The notes below the pieces were generated by a model. The model was not told the origin of the DNA. It saw only the letters and a list, made by a program, of their open reading frames with translations, and did not search any database. From the NCBI GenBank assembly GCA_046050465.1, contig JBJOPS010000026.1, positions 1 to 5,911 on the forward strand: a DNA stretch of 5,911 nucleotides, read 5' to 3'. The stretch is from Egaibacter sp046050465 (GTDB lineage Bacteria > Pseudomonadota > Gammaproteobacteria > Burkholderiales > Burkholderiaceae_C). Shown here piece after piece: positions 1 through 5,007 of this stretch. Each line of letters begins with the position of its first letter. The stretch's first letter is position 1. Position numbers and translations under genes: made by a program.

Positions 1-952
1 CGAGTGTGGCGCTGAACTGACTGGTGCCGTCGCCCCGGGCCACAAAATACAGCGCTTTGGACGTTGCCGGGGCTACCGCTGCCAGCAGCGCCGCTTTGCC
101 GGGCATGGCAATCGGCGTGGGTGGCAAGCCGGCGCGGGTGTAGGTGTTCCACGGCGTGTCGGTTTGCAGGTCTTTTTTGCGCAGGTTGCCATCAAAACTG
201 GCGCCCAGCCCGTAGATCACGGTCGGGTCAGTCTGTAACCGCATGCCAACGCGCAGCCGATTGGCGAACACGCTGGCCACCATCGGGCGGTCGCTGGCGA
301 GGCCGGTTTCCTTCTCGACAATGCTGGCCAGAATCAGCGCCTCATCGGGGGTCTTCAGCGGTGTGTCGGTGGCTTTTTGCGCCCAGGCGTCGTTCAGCCG
401 CTTGTCCATGGCGTGCAGGGCCCGCTGCAGCAGGTGCAGATCGGTCGAACCCTTCACATAGGTGTAGGTGTCGGGGAAAAAGCGCCCTTCGGGGTGCAGA
501 CCGGGTTTACCCAGTTTTTCCATGATCAAATCGTCGCTCATCCCCCGTGTATCCTGCTTGAGCAGCTCTGCTTTTGATAGCACCTCGCGCACCTGGCGGA
601 AGTTCCAGCCTTCCACAAAAGTGATGCTGCGCAAGGCCTCCTCGCCGCGCACCAGCCGCTGCAGCAGCCGCCTGGGGGTGATGAGGCCTTCCAGCTCATA
701 ACTACCGGCCTTGATGCGCCGGGAGTCGCCCGACACGCGAAACCAGGCATACAGCAGCGTCGGGTTCACGTCCACACCCGCTTTGGCAATGGCTTGCGCC
801 ACCTCGCGGGCGGAGGTGCCGGGCTCGATGGACACATCGACCGTTTCGGTGGCCAGCGTCAGTGGCTGGCCGATCCACCATGCGGCGGCCCCGGCCAGCG
901 CAGCCGCCAGCACTATCAGCGAAACCAGACCTTTGACGAGGAAACGAATCAC
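1..952 (-). CDS. mltG: Endolytic murein transglycosylase MltG (YceG-like), 3' end beyond window
   Basis: MltG is an inner-membrane lytic transglycosylase that cuts nascent peptidoglycan strands and so sets glycan length. About 317 residues are visible, against about 340 in E. coli MltG, so only the last few residues lie beyond the left edge. A signal-anchor helix covers roughly residues 4-27 (FLVKGLVSLIVLAAALAG), followed by a periplasmic LysM-like part (VDVSIEPGTSAREVAQAI). The catalytic domain contains HPEGRFFPDTY, ASIVEKET with the catalytic glutamate at about residue 213 (E. coli Glu218), QTDPTVIYG and YTRAGLPPTPIAMPG near the end. The GTG at 952 is preferred because the hydrophobic anchor follows at once and AGGG lies 11 nt upstream; that site is weak. 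The gene is divergent from ygfZ across a 40-bp gap. In related betaproteobacteria tmk usually follows, which would be outside the window. Residues 124-136 are encoded by an AT-richer patch described separately. Confidence 0.95.
   Translation of the reverse strand, partial: MIRFLVKGLVSLIVLAAALAGAAAWWIGQPLTLATETVDVSIEPGTSAREVAQAIAKAGVDVNPTLLYAWFRVSGDSRRIKAGSYELEGLITPRRLLQRLVRGEEALRSITFVEGWNFRQVREVLSKAELLKQDTRGMSDDLIMEKLGKPGLHPEGRFFPDTYTYVKGSTDLHLLQRALHAMDKRLNDAWAQKATDTPLKTPDEALILASIVEKETGLASDRPMVASVFANRLRVGMRLQTDPTVIYGLGASFDGNLRKKDLQTDTPWNTYTRAGLPPTPIAMPGKAALLAAVAPATSKALYFVARGDGTSQFSATL
546..581 (-). repeat. Possible dispersed-repeat copy inside mltG
   Basis: Within mltG, this stretch read on the minus strand begins GCTATCAAAA and contains AGCTGCTCAAGC and ATACACGG. 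It aligns without gaps to the AT-rich patch in ygfZ (1380-1415) at 21 of 36 positions by hand, sharing the core AGCTnCTCAnGC. Its codons (CTA, TCA, AAA, GCA, ACA) are unusual beside the GC-rich flanks. The encoded protein segment does not look longer than in other MltG proteins as I remember them, so this could be chance or a repeat absorbed by the gene. Low confidence. Confidence 0.3.
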
Positions 953-992
953 AACGTTGACAACCCTGTTGCCCTGTAGAGAACGAGGGACG

Positions 993-1970
993 ATGATAAT
1001 TCACCCCATGAACACCTCTGTGAACACGGTTTTGAACGGCCCGCTCAATGGTGTGGCCACCCTGCCCCATCTGGGCATCATTCGCGTGCAGGGCGAAGAC
1101 GCCGCCACATTCCTGCACGGCCAGTTGACGCAGGACTTTGCGTTAATGGGCTTGTCCGAAGCCCGCCTGGCCGCGTTTTGCTCGGCCAAAGGGCGCATGC
1201 AGGCCAGTTTTATCGGGTTTAAACGCAGCCAGACCGAGATCTTGCTGGTCTGCAGCCGCGACATTCTGGCGCCCACGTTGAAACGCCTGTCGATGTTTGT
1301 GATGCGGGCCAAGGCCAGGCTCACCGACGCGACCGACCAGTTTTTGCTGCGCGGCCTGGCCGCAGACGCCGTGTCGAATGCTACTAATTCGATAGCTACT
1401 CATGCTTATTCCACCTTGGCAAAGGCCGATTTTGGCACCTCAAATGTGGTGTTTTTATACCCCGCAGACGGTGTGCCCCGCGCGCTCTGGCTGGCCCCGG
1501 TGGGCGAGCCGCAGCCGAATCTGCCCGACGGCCCTGCGCTGAGCACCGAGGCCTGGCAGTGGGGCGAGGTTCGCAGCGGCATCGCCACCATCACGACCCC
1601 GATCGTTGAAGCATTTGTGCCGCAGATGCTGAATTACGAGTCGGTTGGCGGCGTGAATTTCAAGAAAGGCTGTTATCCCGGTCAGGAAGTGGTGGCACGC
1701 AGCCAGTTTCGCGGCACGCTGAAGCGCCGGGCGTTTCTGGTGCATTCCGAATCTGCCATGCAGGCTGGGCAGGAAGTTTTTGCGCAGGGTGATAACAGCC
1801 AGCCCGCAGCCACCGTGGCGCAGGCGGCGGCCGCGCCAGCAGGTGGTTTTGACGCCATCATTTCGGGGCAAGTTGCGGCGATTGAATCGTCACCACTGCG
1901 GCTGGGCTCGGCAACTGGCCCGTTGCTGACGCTGCAAGCGCTGCCTTACGCCCTGCTGGCCGATATTTAG
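993..1970 (+). CDS. ygfZ: YgfZ/GcvT-type folate-binding protein (Fe-S cluster assembly/repair)
   Basis: YgfZ is a cytoplasmic tetrahydrofolate-binding protein of the COG0354 family that supports assembly or repair of some Fe-S enzymes. The family signature KGCYPGQE is present, with its conserved cysteine codon at 1671-1673 (residue 227 from this start), followed by VVARSQFRGTLKRRAF. The N-terminal part GIIRVQGEDAATFLHGQLTQDF and AAFCSAKGRMQASF are also typical. The length of 325 aa matches the family. The ATG at 993 is chosen because GAGGG (985-989) lies just upstream, although the spacing is short; ATG 1008 (320 aa) in the same frame is a real alternative, and conserved sequence begins only after both. 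A TTGACA hexamer at 957-962 has no good partner -10, and a GATAAT at 995-1000 would fit only a nearly leaderless start at 1008. An AT-rich insert encodes about residues 130-141. The gene is divergent from mltG and converges on the thioesterase-GNAT gene. Confidence 0.93.
   Translation: MIIHPMNTSVNTVLNGPLNGVATLPHLGIIRVQGEDAATFLHGQLTQDFALMGLSEARLAAFCSAKGRMQASFIGFKRSQTEILLVCSRDILAPTLKRLSMFVMRAKARLTDATDQFLLRGLAADAVSNATNSIATHAYSTLAKADFGTSNVVFLYPADGVPRALWLAPVGEPQPNLPDGPALSTEAWQWGEVRSGIATITTPIVEAFVPQMLNYESVGGVNFKKGCYPGQEVVARSQFRGTLKRRAFLVHSESAMQAGQEVFAQGDNSQPAATVAQAAAAPAGGFDAIISGQVAAIESSPLRLGSATGPLLTLQALPYALLADI
1380..1415 (+). repeat. Short dispersed repeat-like insert within ygfZ
   Basis: A markedly AT-richer patch interrupts the GC-rich ygfZ reading frame without breaking it and encodes ATNSIATHAYST. 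It contains GCTACT twice (1380-1385 and 1395-1400) and the core GATAGCTACT followed by GCTTATTCC. From memory, this resembles an abundant short repeat of Comamonadaceae genomes built around ATAGCTnCTnGCGCTTATTCCA. The sequence shows the composition change and the similarity to the mltG patch; the link to the genome-wide repeat is recollection. Boundaries are approximate. Confidence 0.55.
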
Positions 1971-1982
1971 CTCGAACCGGAT

Positions 1983-2891
1983 TTAGCGGGAATCCAGCGT
2001 GCAGCACATCTCGATGTGCGCAATGCCTGCCTCTTCAAACGGCTCCCCGCTCGCCACAAACCCCAGCCGGGTGTAAAACCCTTCCGCATTGCGCTGCGCA
2101 TGCAGTGAGACCTGGCGGTCGCCCCGGTTGGCTGCAGCATCCATCAAAGCCTTGATCACATCGCGCCCCAGGCCGGAGCCGCGCAAGGCCCGGGTTACAG
2201 CAACGCGGCCAATGCGGGAGACGCCTTTTGCTGTGGAGCCTTCAAAGTCTCCGGCCAGCAGGCGCCCGGTGCCCAGGGTCTGACCCAGCCGGTTGCAGAT
2301 GACGGCATGCAGGGCAGTTGCGTCGGCAGCGTCCTGCTCGATGCTGGCTGGAATACCCAGCTCGTCGGTGAACACGGTCTGGCGCAACGGCGCCGCCTGC
2401 GCGCCCAGCTGAGCCCAGGAGCCGACCGAGGTTTGCGTCATGGTCTCCCCCGCTTCAAAGCCGGTCAACAGGGTGCGCAGGGCGTCAGGCACGGGCTTGG
2501 AGGTTTGTGTGGCGGGGTCGGCAAACACATAAACCAGCTCGGCGCTCACCAGCAACTCATTGCCCCGAAAGATGCCGACCTCAAACAGCAGGGACGAATT
2601 GCCGATGCGCACGCAACGAACGCCCACGTCCAGCCGGTCATCCAGCCGGGCCGGGCCGTGGTGTTCAACGGTCGATTTCTTCACGTACAGATCGCCACCC
2701 AGCAGGGGCGGTATCGCCTCATACGGCACGGCCAGCGCCCGCCAGTAGTCAGTGAACGCGGTGTCGATGTACATCAGGTAATGCGGGTTGAACACGATTT
2801 TCTGCAGATCGACCTCGGCCCAGCGCACACGCAAGGGGTGCATCAGGCGGAAATCGGCTCGGGTCGGGTCAGGCTTTTGGAGCGTGGTCAT
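1983..2891 (-). CDS. YbgC-like acyl-CoA thioesterase fused to GNAT acetyltransferase
   Basis: This is a two-domain cytoplasmic protein of 302 aa. Residues about 17-145 are a hotdog-fold 4HBT/YbgC-type thioesterase: RVRWAEVDLQKIVFNPHYLMYID carries the aspartate (D28) at the catalytic position, followed by VEHHGPARLDDRLDVGVR. Residues about 155-300 are a GNAT domain of the ElaA/YjcF kind: VFTDELGIP, RIGRVAV, the acetyl-CoA pyrophosphate loop RGSGLG (237-242), and the end NAEGFYTRLGFVASGEPFEEAGIAHIEM. The first domain should hydrolyse acyl-CoA thioesters and the second should transfer acetyl groups, but neither substrate can be named. The ATG at 2891 gives the full hotdog domain, though no clear Shine-Dalgarno precedes it; Met17 is a less likely start. 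The stop is 12 bp from the ygfZ stop with no visible terminator between. Upstream lies the transposase-remnant zone, so its native promoter may have been altered. Confidence 0.9.
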   Translation of the reverse strand: MTTLQKPDPTRADFRLMHPLRVRWAEVDLQKIVFNPHYLMYIDTAFTDYWRALAVPYEAIPPLLGGDLYVKKSTVEHHGPARLDDRLDVGVRCVRIGNSSLLFEVGIFRGNELLVSAELVYVFADPATQTSKPVPDALRTLLTGFEAGETMTQTSVGSWAQLGAQAAPLRQTVFTDELGIPASIEQDAADATALHAVICNRLGQTLGTGRLLAGDFEGSTAKGVSRIGRVAVTRALRGSGLGRDVIKALMDAAANRGDRQVSLHAQRNAEGFYTRLGFVASGEPFEEAGIAHIEMCCTLDSR

Positions 2892-3032
2892 GTTGAGTCA
2901 GGATAAATGGGTGGTTTGATGGCGGGTTTGAACGGCCTGTTTCAAGGCCCGGCGGCATCGGCTCTTTCAGACGTTGCATGCCCTGCCTGTCCGAGTACCT
3001 GAGCATCTCCCAGTTTTTGGCGAATTTGTTTG
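2892..3032. other. Intergenic stretch between thioesterase gene and transposase remnants
   Basis: No gene is supported here. It should contain the promoter of the minus-strand thioesterase-GNAT gene, but I see no convincing -35/-10 pair. A short inverted repeat, GGCCT/AGGCC around a 6-nt loop, lies near 2936-2951. The part nearest 3032 may include the 3' tail of the IS66-like element; I could not recognise a terminal inverted repeat. Confidence 0.4.
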
Positions 3033-3134
3033 CGGCGTCCAGCGATGCGGCGGCAACTCACCGATTATGCTGTTGGGCTGGGTAGGCAGGCGTGTCAGCA
3101 CATCTTTCGGATACGCGTAGGGATCACCTGACCC
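3033..3134 (-). pseudogene. IS66-family transposase C-terminal remnant
   Basis: The minus strand encodes GSGDPYAYPKDVLTRLP followed by TQPNSIIGELPPHRW. This matches what I know of the C-terminus of IS66-family TnpC transposases, which typically read DPYAYLRDVL, RLPTHP and LLPHRW. Only about 34 of roughly 500 residues remain, and none of the catalytic domain. The surrounding open frame (2967-3281) is a chimera: its first half is merely antisense to the IS1380-like remnant. No partner tnpA or tnpB and no terminal inverted repeats are visible. This is a dead fragment; the family call rests on motif recognition alone. Confidence 0.75.
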
Positions 3135-3138
3135 GCGC

Positions 3139-3303
3139 GGCACAACGTTGGCTACGGCCCAGGTCGATACCTTGCGCATCAAGCTGCTCAAACTCGCAGC
3201 CGTGGTTACCCGCAACACCCGGCGCATTCGGCTGTATCTGCCCTCCAACTGGCCCTGCGCCAACATCTTCGCGCACGCCATGCACCAATTGCGTTCACCG
3301 TAG
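3139..3303 (+). pseudogene. IS1380-like transposase C-terminal remnant
   Basis: The plus strand encodes GTTLATAQVDTLRIKLLKLAA, then VVTRNTRRIRLYLPSNWPCAN and IFAHAMHQLRSP before the stop at 3301-3303. This resembles the end of DDE transposases of the IS1380 group, where an AQVxTLRLKLLKIGA helix is followed by a basic RRIRxxLPSxxP segment. About 55 residues survive. The frame is closed upstream by a TAG at 3118-3120, and the catalytic DDE core is absent. The remnant begins within about 5 bp of the oppositely oriented IS66-like remnant, which indicates a deletion or recombination junction. IS4-group assignment remains possible. Confidence 0.72.
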
Positions 3304-3348
3304 ATTCCCAGTCAGCGCATGGCCCGCGCGATGACACAAAATGGCCCG

Positions 3349-3367
3349 CAACCCAAGCCGGGGTTGG
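3349..3367. repeat. Inverted repeat CAACCC/GGGTTG
   Basis: A 6-bp stem, CAACCC at 3349-3354 and GGGTTG at 3362-3367, encloses a 7-nt loop. It lies 45 bp after the stop of the IS1380-like remnant and may belong to that element's 3' end. No T-run follows, so a standard intrinsic terminator is not supported. Confidence 0.5.
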
Positions 3368-3373
3368 GGTGAC

Positions 3374-3390
3374 TGCGCCTGTGGCGCAGC
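3374..3390. repeat. Perfect 7-bp hairpin CTGCGCC-TGT-GGCGCAG
   Basis: CTGCGCC (3374-3380) and GGCGCAG (3384-3390) form a perfect GC-rich stem with a 3-nt loop, six bases after the preceding inverted repeat. No poly-T follows on either side. Together the two could end transcripts of the former transposase or form part of the insertion-sequence end. Confidence 0.6.
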
Positions 3391-3516
3391 CATTGCGGAT
3401 CAAAGTTGGCATAGCACCGAAACTACTCACATTTGATGCTCAACAGTTTCAAAAAATCGTGTGATTCTGGTTACGTGTTCGAGGAGAGTGAAATATGCGG
3501 ACTAGCGGATTCACCG

Positions 3517-4101
3517 TCAGCATCCTTTGGCCGGAACAACATCCACAGTCAGAGCAACATTGAGAGCTCTGGCGATTTCAAGTAGTTTTTCGCGCTTCTG
3601 TTCGGTGTTGCTGTGAGTCATTATTAGATATTCGTCGATGGCTGTTTGACTGTAGTTTTCCGACTTCTGCTTCGATACCAGCGGATGGTTGTTCATCTTC
3701 AAGCCGAGTTGACTAACCTTTTGTAGACCCAAAACCTTTAGAACCTTGGCAAACGTATCTGCGGCTTTCGCCTCAAAAATGACACTGCTGTCCGGGAACT
3801 TGACGACCAGAACGGTCTTCGACGACTTTGAGGATGATGCAATTGGACTGACGATCTTCGTTGACGGTACTTGCACCTGTAGTCTGGTTGTTTCGTCGAG
3901 ACCCGTCAGCCACTCATGATTGAGTGTCTCTAATTTGGTCCGAAAAGCAGCCAGATTTTTACCGGCAGTAATTGACGATTCTGCATGGAAGTAGTCTCCG
4001 TTTCGCAGAAAGGCCGCGCCCTGCGAATTGACATCGCTGACGACAGAGTCGATTTCCTCGAGGATGATCTGAAACGCGGTTGAAACGCTGTCTGTTTTCA
4101 T
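3517..4101 (-). CDS. Two-domain protein of unknown function, second gene of ADP-ribosylglycohydrolase operon
   Basis: I do not recognise a named family for this 194-aa protein. Residues 1 to about 75 look alpha-helical (AFQIILEEIDSVVSDVNSQG, then a stretch ending NLAAFRTKLETLNHEWL). A Ser/Lys-rich linker follows at about 83-100 (IVSPIASSSKSSKT). The C-terminal domain at about 101-190 has a conserved-looking pattern: VVKFPDSSVIFEAKAADTF, VLKVLGLQKVSQLGL, HPLVSKQKSENYSQ, YLIMTHSNTEQKREKLLEIA. I have an impression of similar C-terminal modules in hypothetical proteins near restriction or mobile loci, but cannot name them. There is no signal peptide or membrane segment. The ATG at 4101 is clear: AAGGAG (4107-4112) lies 5 nt upstream, and the longer open frame up to 4419 only overlaps the upstream gene. 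The 13-bp gap to the ADP-ribosylglycohydrolase stop indicates co-transcription and a linked role. Confidence 0.88.
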   Translation of the reverse strand: MKTDSVSTAFQIILEEIDSVVSDVNSQGAAFLRNGDYFHAESSITAGKNLAAFRTKLETLNHEWLTGLDETTRLQVQVPSTKIVSPIASSSKSSKTVLVVKFPDSSVIFEAKAADTFAKVLKVLGLQKVSQLGLKMNNHPLVSKQKSENYSQTAIDEYLIMTHSNTEQKREKLLEIARALNVALTVDVVPAKGC

Positions 4102-4114
4102 GTTGACTCCTTGG

Positions 4115-4882
4115 TTAGTTTCGTTGATAAAGAGAATCAAGGATGTCCCGCATATCGCAGGGCAGCTTGCGATGGACCTCTTGTTGAATCCAGAGTGGCA
4201 CCCCAAACATAGCCTCCGCAACCGGACCAGCAATTGCGGCCACTGTGTCACTGTCTCCACCGATGGACACTGCATTGCGGATTGCATCTTCAAAGCTAGT
4301 CGCGTCCAATGCGCAAACCAACGCCTGTGGCACGGTTCCTTGGCAGGACTCATTGAACCTGTAGCCAGGACGGATCTCGTCCACTGTTGTCGACAGGTTA
4401 TACCCAAACTGGTCTTCAATCATCCGGCGAATGATTGCTGCGTTCTGCCCTTTCCGCGCGAGATAGATTGCAGTCGTTGTAGCTGCCGCGCCTTTCATGC
4501 CTTCAGGGTGATTGTGGGTTACCTCAGTTACTCTGGCTGCATGCAATAGTGCTTCATCAAGGGAAGTTGCTATCCATGCTGCCGGCGATACACGCATGGC
4601 CGCTCCGTTACCCCAACTGTTGTAGGGGCCGTCGTTGGCTGACACGAGCCAACGACGGAACGCGCTGCCCCAACCATTGTTGTCGAAGTAGCGTACCCCC
4701 CATTCCTTCAAGCAGACCGCTGGCGGCTTGCCATTGAGTAACGCATCAGCTACCGCAATCGTGCAAATGGTGTCATCAGTGTAAAAGCTGTCTTCCCGGA
4801 TAAGTGGGCTGAAATCCTTCGCTTTGTAGTTTTTCCATTCGTACACTGACCCGACAATGTCTCCTGCTACCGCACCTATCAT
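4115..4882 (-). CDS. ADP-ribosylglycohydrolase family protein (DraG/ARH-like)
   Basis: This 255-aa cytoplasmic enzyme should hydrolyse the bond between ADP-ribose and a modified target, using a binuclear metal centre. Family motifs appear in order: GAVAGDIVGSVYEW at 3-16, YTDDT with metal-binding TDD at 35-37, GNGAAMRVSP at 91-100, THNHPEG at 122-128, and SIGGDSDTVAA at 206-216 carrying the second Asp-x-Asp-Thr metal site. All expected metal ligands look intact, so it is probably active. It is shorter than DraG (about 290) or ARH3 (about 360) but usual for compact bacterial members. The ATG at 4882 is supported by AAGGAG (4890-4895) 7 nt upstream and by the motif that begins at residue 3. It is first in a minus-strand operon with the 194-aa gene and divergent from the NrtR-like regulator, with a strong promoter at 4966-4993. 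Whether it acts on a protein, a nucleic acid or free ADP-ribose derivatives cannot be told; no ADP-ribosyltransferase is in the window. Confidence 0.95.
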   Translation of the reverse strand: MIGAVAGDIVGSVYEWKNYKAKDFSPLIREDSFYTDDTICTIAVADALLNGKPPAVCLKEWGVRYFDNNGWGSAFRRWLVSANDGPYNSWGNGAAMRVSPAAWIATSLDEALLHAARVTEVTHNHPEGMKGAAATTTAIYLARKGQNAAIIRRMIEDQFGYNLSTTVDEIRPGYRFNESCQGTVPQALVCALDATSFEDAIRNAVSIGGDSDTVAAIAGPVAEAMFGVPLWIQQEVHRKLPCDMRDILDSLYQRN

Positions 4883-4927
4883 GATGAATCTCCTTAATCT
4901 TCAACATTAGTTTTCAAACATTTAACT

Positions 4928-4956
4928 GTTATAAGTTGTTTTGTACAACCTATAAC
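4928..4956 (-). repeat. 12-bp inverted repeat at the predicted 5' end of the operon transcript
   Basis: Arms 4928-4939 and 4945-4956 surround a 5-nt loop. Read as minus-strand RNA, the single DNA mismatch becomes a G-U pair, so the hairpin is a continuous 12 bp with loop ACAAA. It would begin about 3-4 nt from the predicted transcript start and ends about 45 nt before the ATG of the ADP-ribosylglycohydrolase gene. It may stabilise the mRNA, or may only be a by-product of the operator. Confidence 0.6.
4935..4949. promoter_or_regulatory. Candidate operator palindrome A
   Basis: GTTGT-5-ACAAC palindrome (arms 4935-4939 and 4945-4949). It is the core of a larger inverted repeat, 4928-4956, whose 12-bp arms match at 11 of 12 positions (GTTATAnGTTGT). 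It overlaps the candidate -35 of the regulator gene and lies just downstream of the predicted operon start. The NrtR-like product encoded next door is the likely ligand by position; I did not match it to a published NrtR motif. Confidence 0.55.
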
Positions 4957-4970
4957 ATGGGTTGCATAAT
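4941..4970 (+). promoter_or_regulatory. Candidate promoter of the NrtR-like regulator gene
   Basis: On the plus strand TTGTAC (4941-4946) and CATAAT (4965-4970) are separated by 18 bp. This is a moderate sigma-70 match with a predicted start near 4977 and a leader of about 30 nt. The -35 overlaps palindrome 4935-4949 and the -10 overlaps palindrome 4961-4975, which suits autoregulation. Confidence 0.5.
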
Positions 4971-4975
4971 ACAAC
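4961..4975. promoter_or_regulatory. Candidate operator palindrome B
   Basis: GTTGCATAATACAAC is a 15-bp imperfect palindrome (GTTGnATnATnCAAC). Its centre lies 26 bp from that of palindrome A, with the same GTTG/CAAC half-sites. It covers the -10 elements of both divergent promoters, an ideal place for one repressor to shut both. A larger imperfect symmetry with AAGTTGT/ACAACTT ends relates the two sites (4933-4977). Confidence 0.55.
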
Positions 4976-4993
4976 TTTAATTCATTATGTCAA
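4966..4993 (-). promoter_or_regulatory. Sigma-70 type promoter of the ADP-ribosylglycohydrolase operon
   Basis: On the minus strand a perfect -35 TTGACA (4993-4988) is followed after 16 bp by the -10 TATTAT (4971-4966), five of six bases from consensus. Transcription would begin near 4959-4960, giving a leader of about 75 nt. The -10 lies inside palindrome 4961-4975, so a repressor bound there should block it. Confidence 0.72.
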
Positions 4994-5007
4994 ATATTTA
5001 AATTTTT

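Larger units (their letters stand above)
3304..3516. other. Non-coding stretch downstream of transposase remnant
   Basis: No gene is supported. The first 90 bases hold two hairpins listed separately and are probably the tail of the IS1380-like element. From about 3400 the sequence becomes AT-richer. A Shine-Dalgarno-like GAGGAG at 3481-3486 precedes an ATG at 3495, but that frame stops after 22 codons. No element end, target duplication or U-tailed terminator for the minus-strand operon was found. Confidence 0.45.

Noticed and set aside
64..525. 153-aa plus-strand ORF antisense to mltG
   Set aside because: The minus strand encodes unmistakable MltG motifs; the plus frame is Arg/Cys/Trp-rich with no domain.
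957..1000. TTGACA (957-962) with GATAAT (995-1000) as the ygfZ promoter
   Set aside because: The 32-bp spacing is too long for a sigma-70 promoter, and no good -10 lies 16-18 bp after the TTGACA.
2307..2906. 199-aa plus-strand ORF antisense to the thioesterase-GNAT gene
   Set aside because: The opposite strand carries two clear enzyme domains; the plus frame (Gln/Gly/His/Arg-rich) matches nothing and results from high GC.
2967..3281. 104-aa minus-strand ORF as a single gene
   Set aside because: Only its middle matches an IS66 transposase tail; its N-terminal half is antisense to the IS1380-like remnant, so the ORF is a chimera across a junction.
3092..3334. 80-aa plus-strand ORF
   Set aside because: It is in a different frame from the recognisable transposase tail and has a low-complexity Cys/Pro/Arg composition typical of a shadow frame.
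3340..3400. CRISPR, integron attC or tRNA-like element from the hairpins
   Set aside because: There are no regularly spaced repeats, no attC core sites and no cloverleaf; these are only two simple hairpins.
3495..3563. 22-codon plus-strand ORF with a good Shine-Dalgarno (GAGGAG at 3481-3486)
   Set aside because: Very short, antisense to the 3' end of the well-supported 194-aa gene, with no recognisable product. It could be the leftover 5' end of a displaced gene, but this cannot be shown.
4102..4419. Upstream extension of the 194-aa gene to a 300-aa protein
   Set aside because: The extra residues lie entirely within the ADP-ribosylglycohydrolase gene in another frame, whereas ATG 4101 has an ideal ribosome site.
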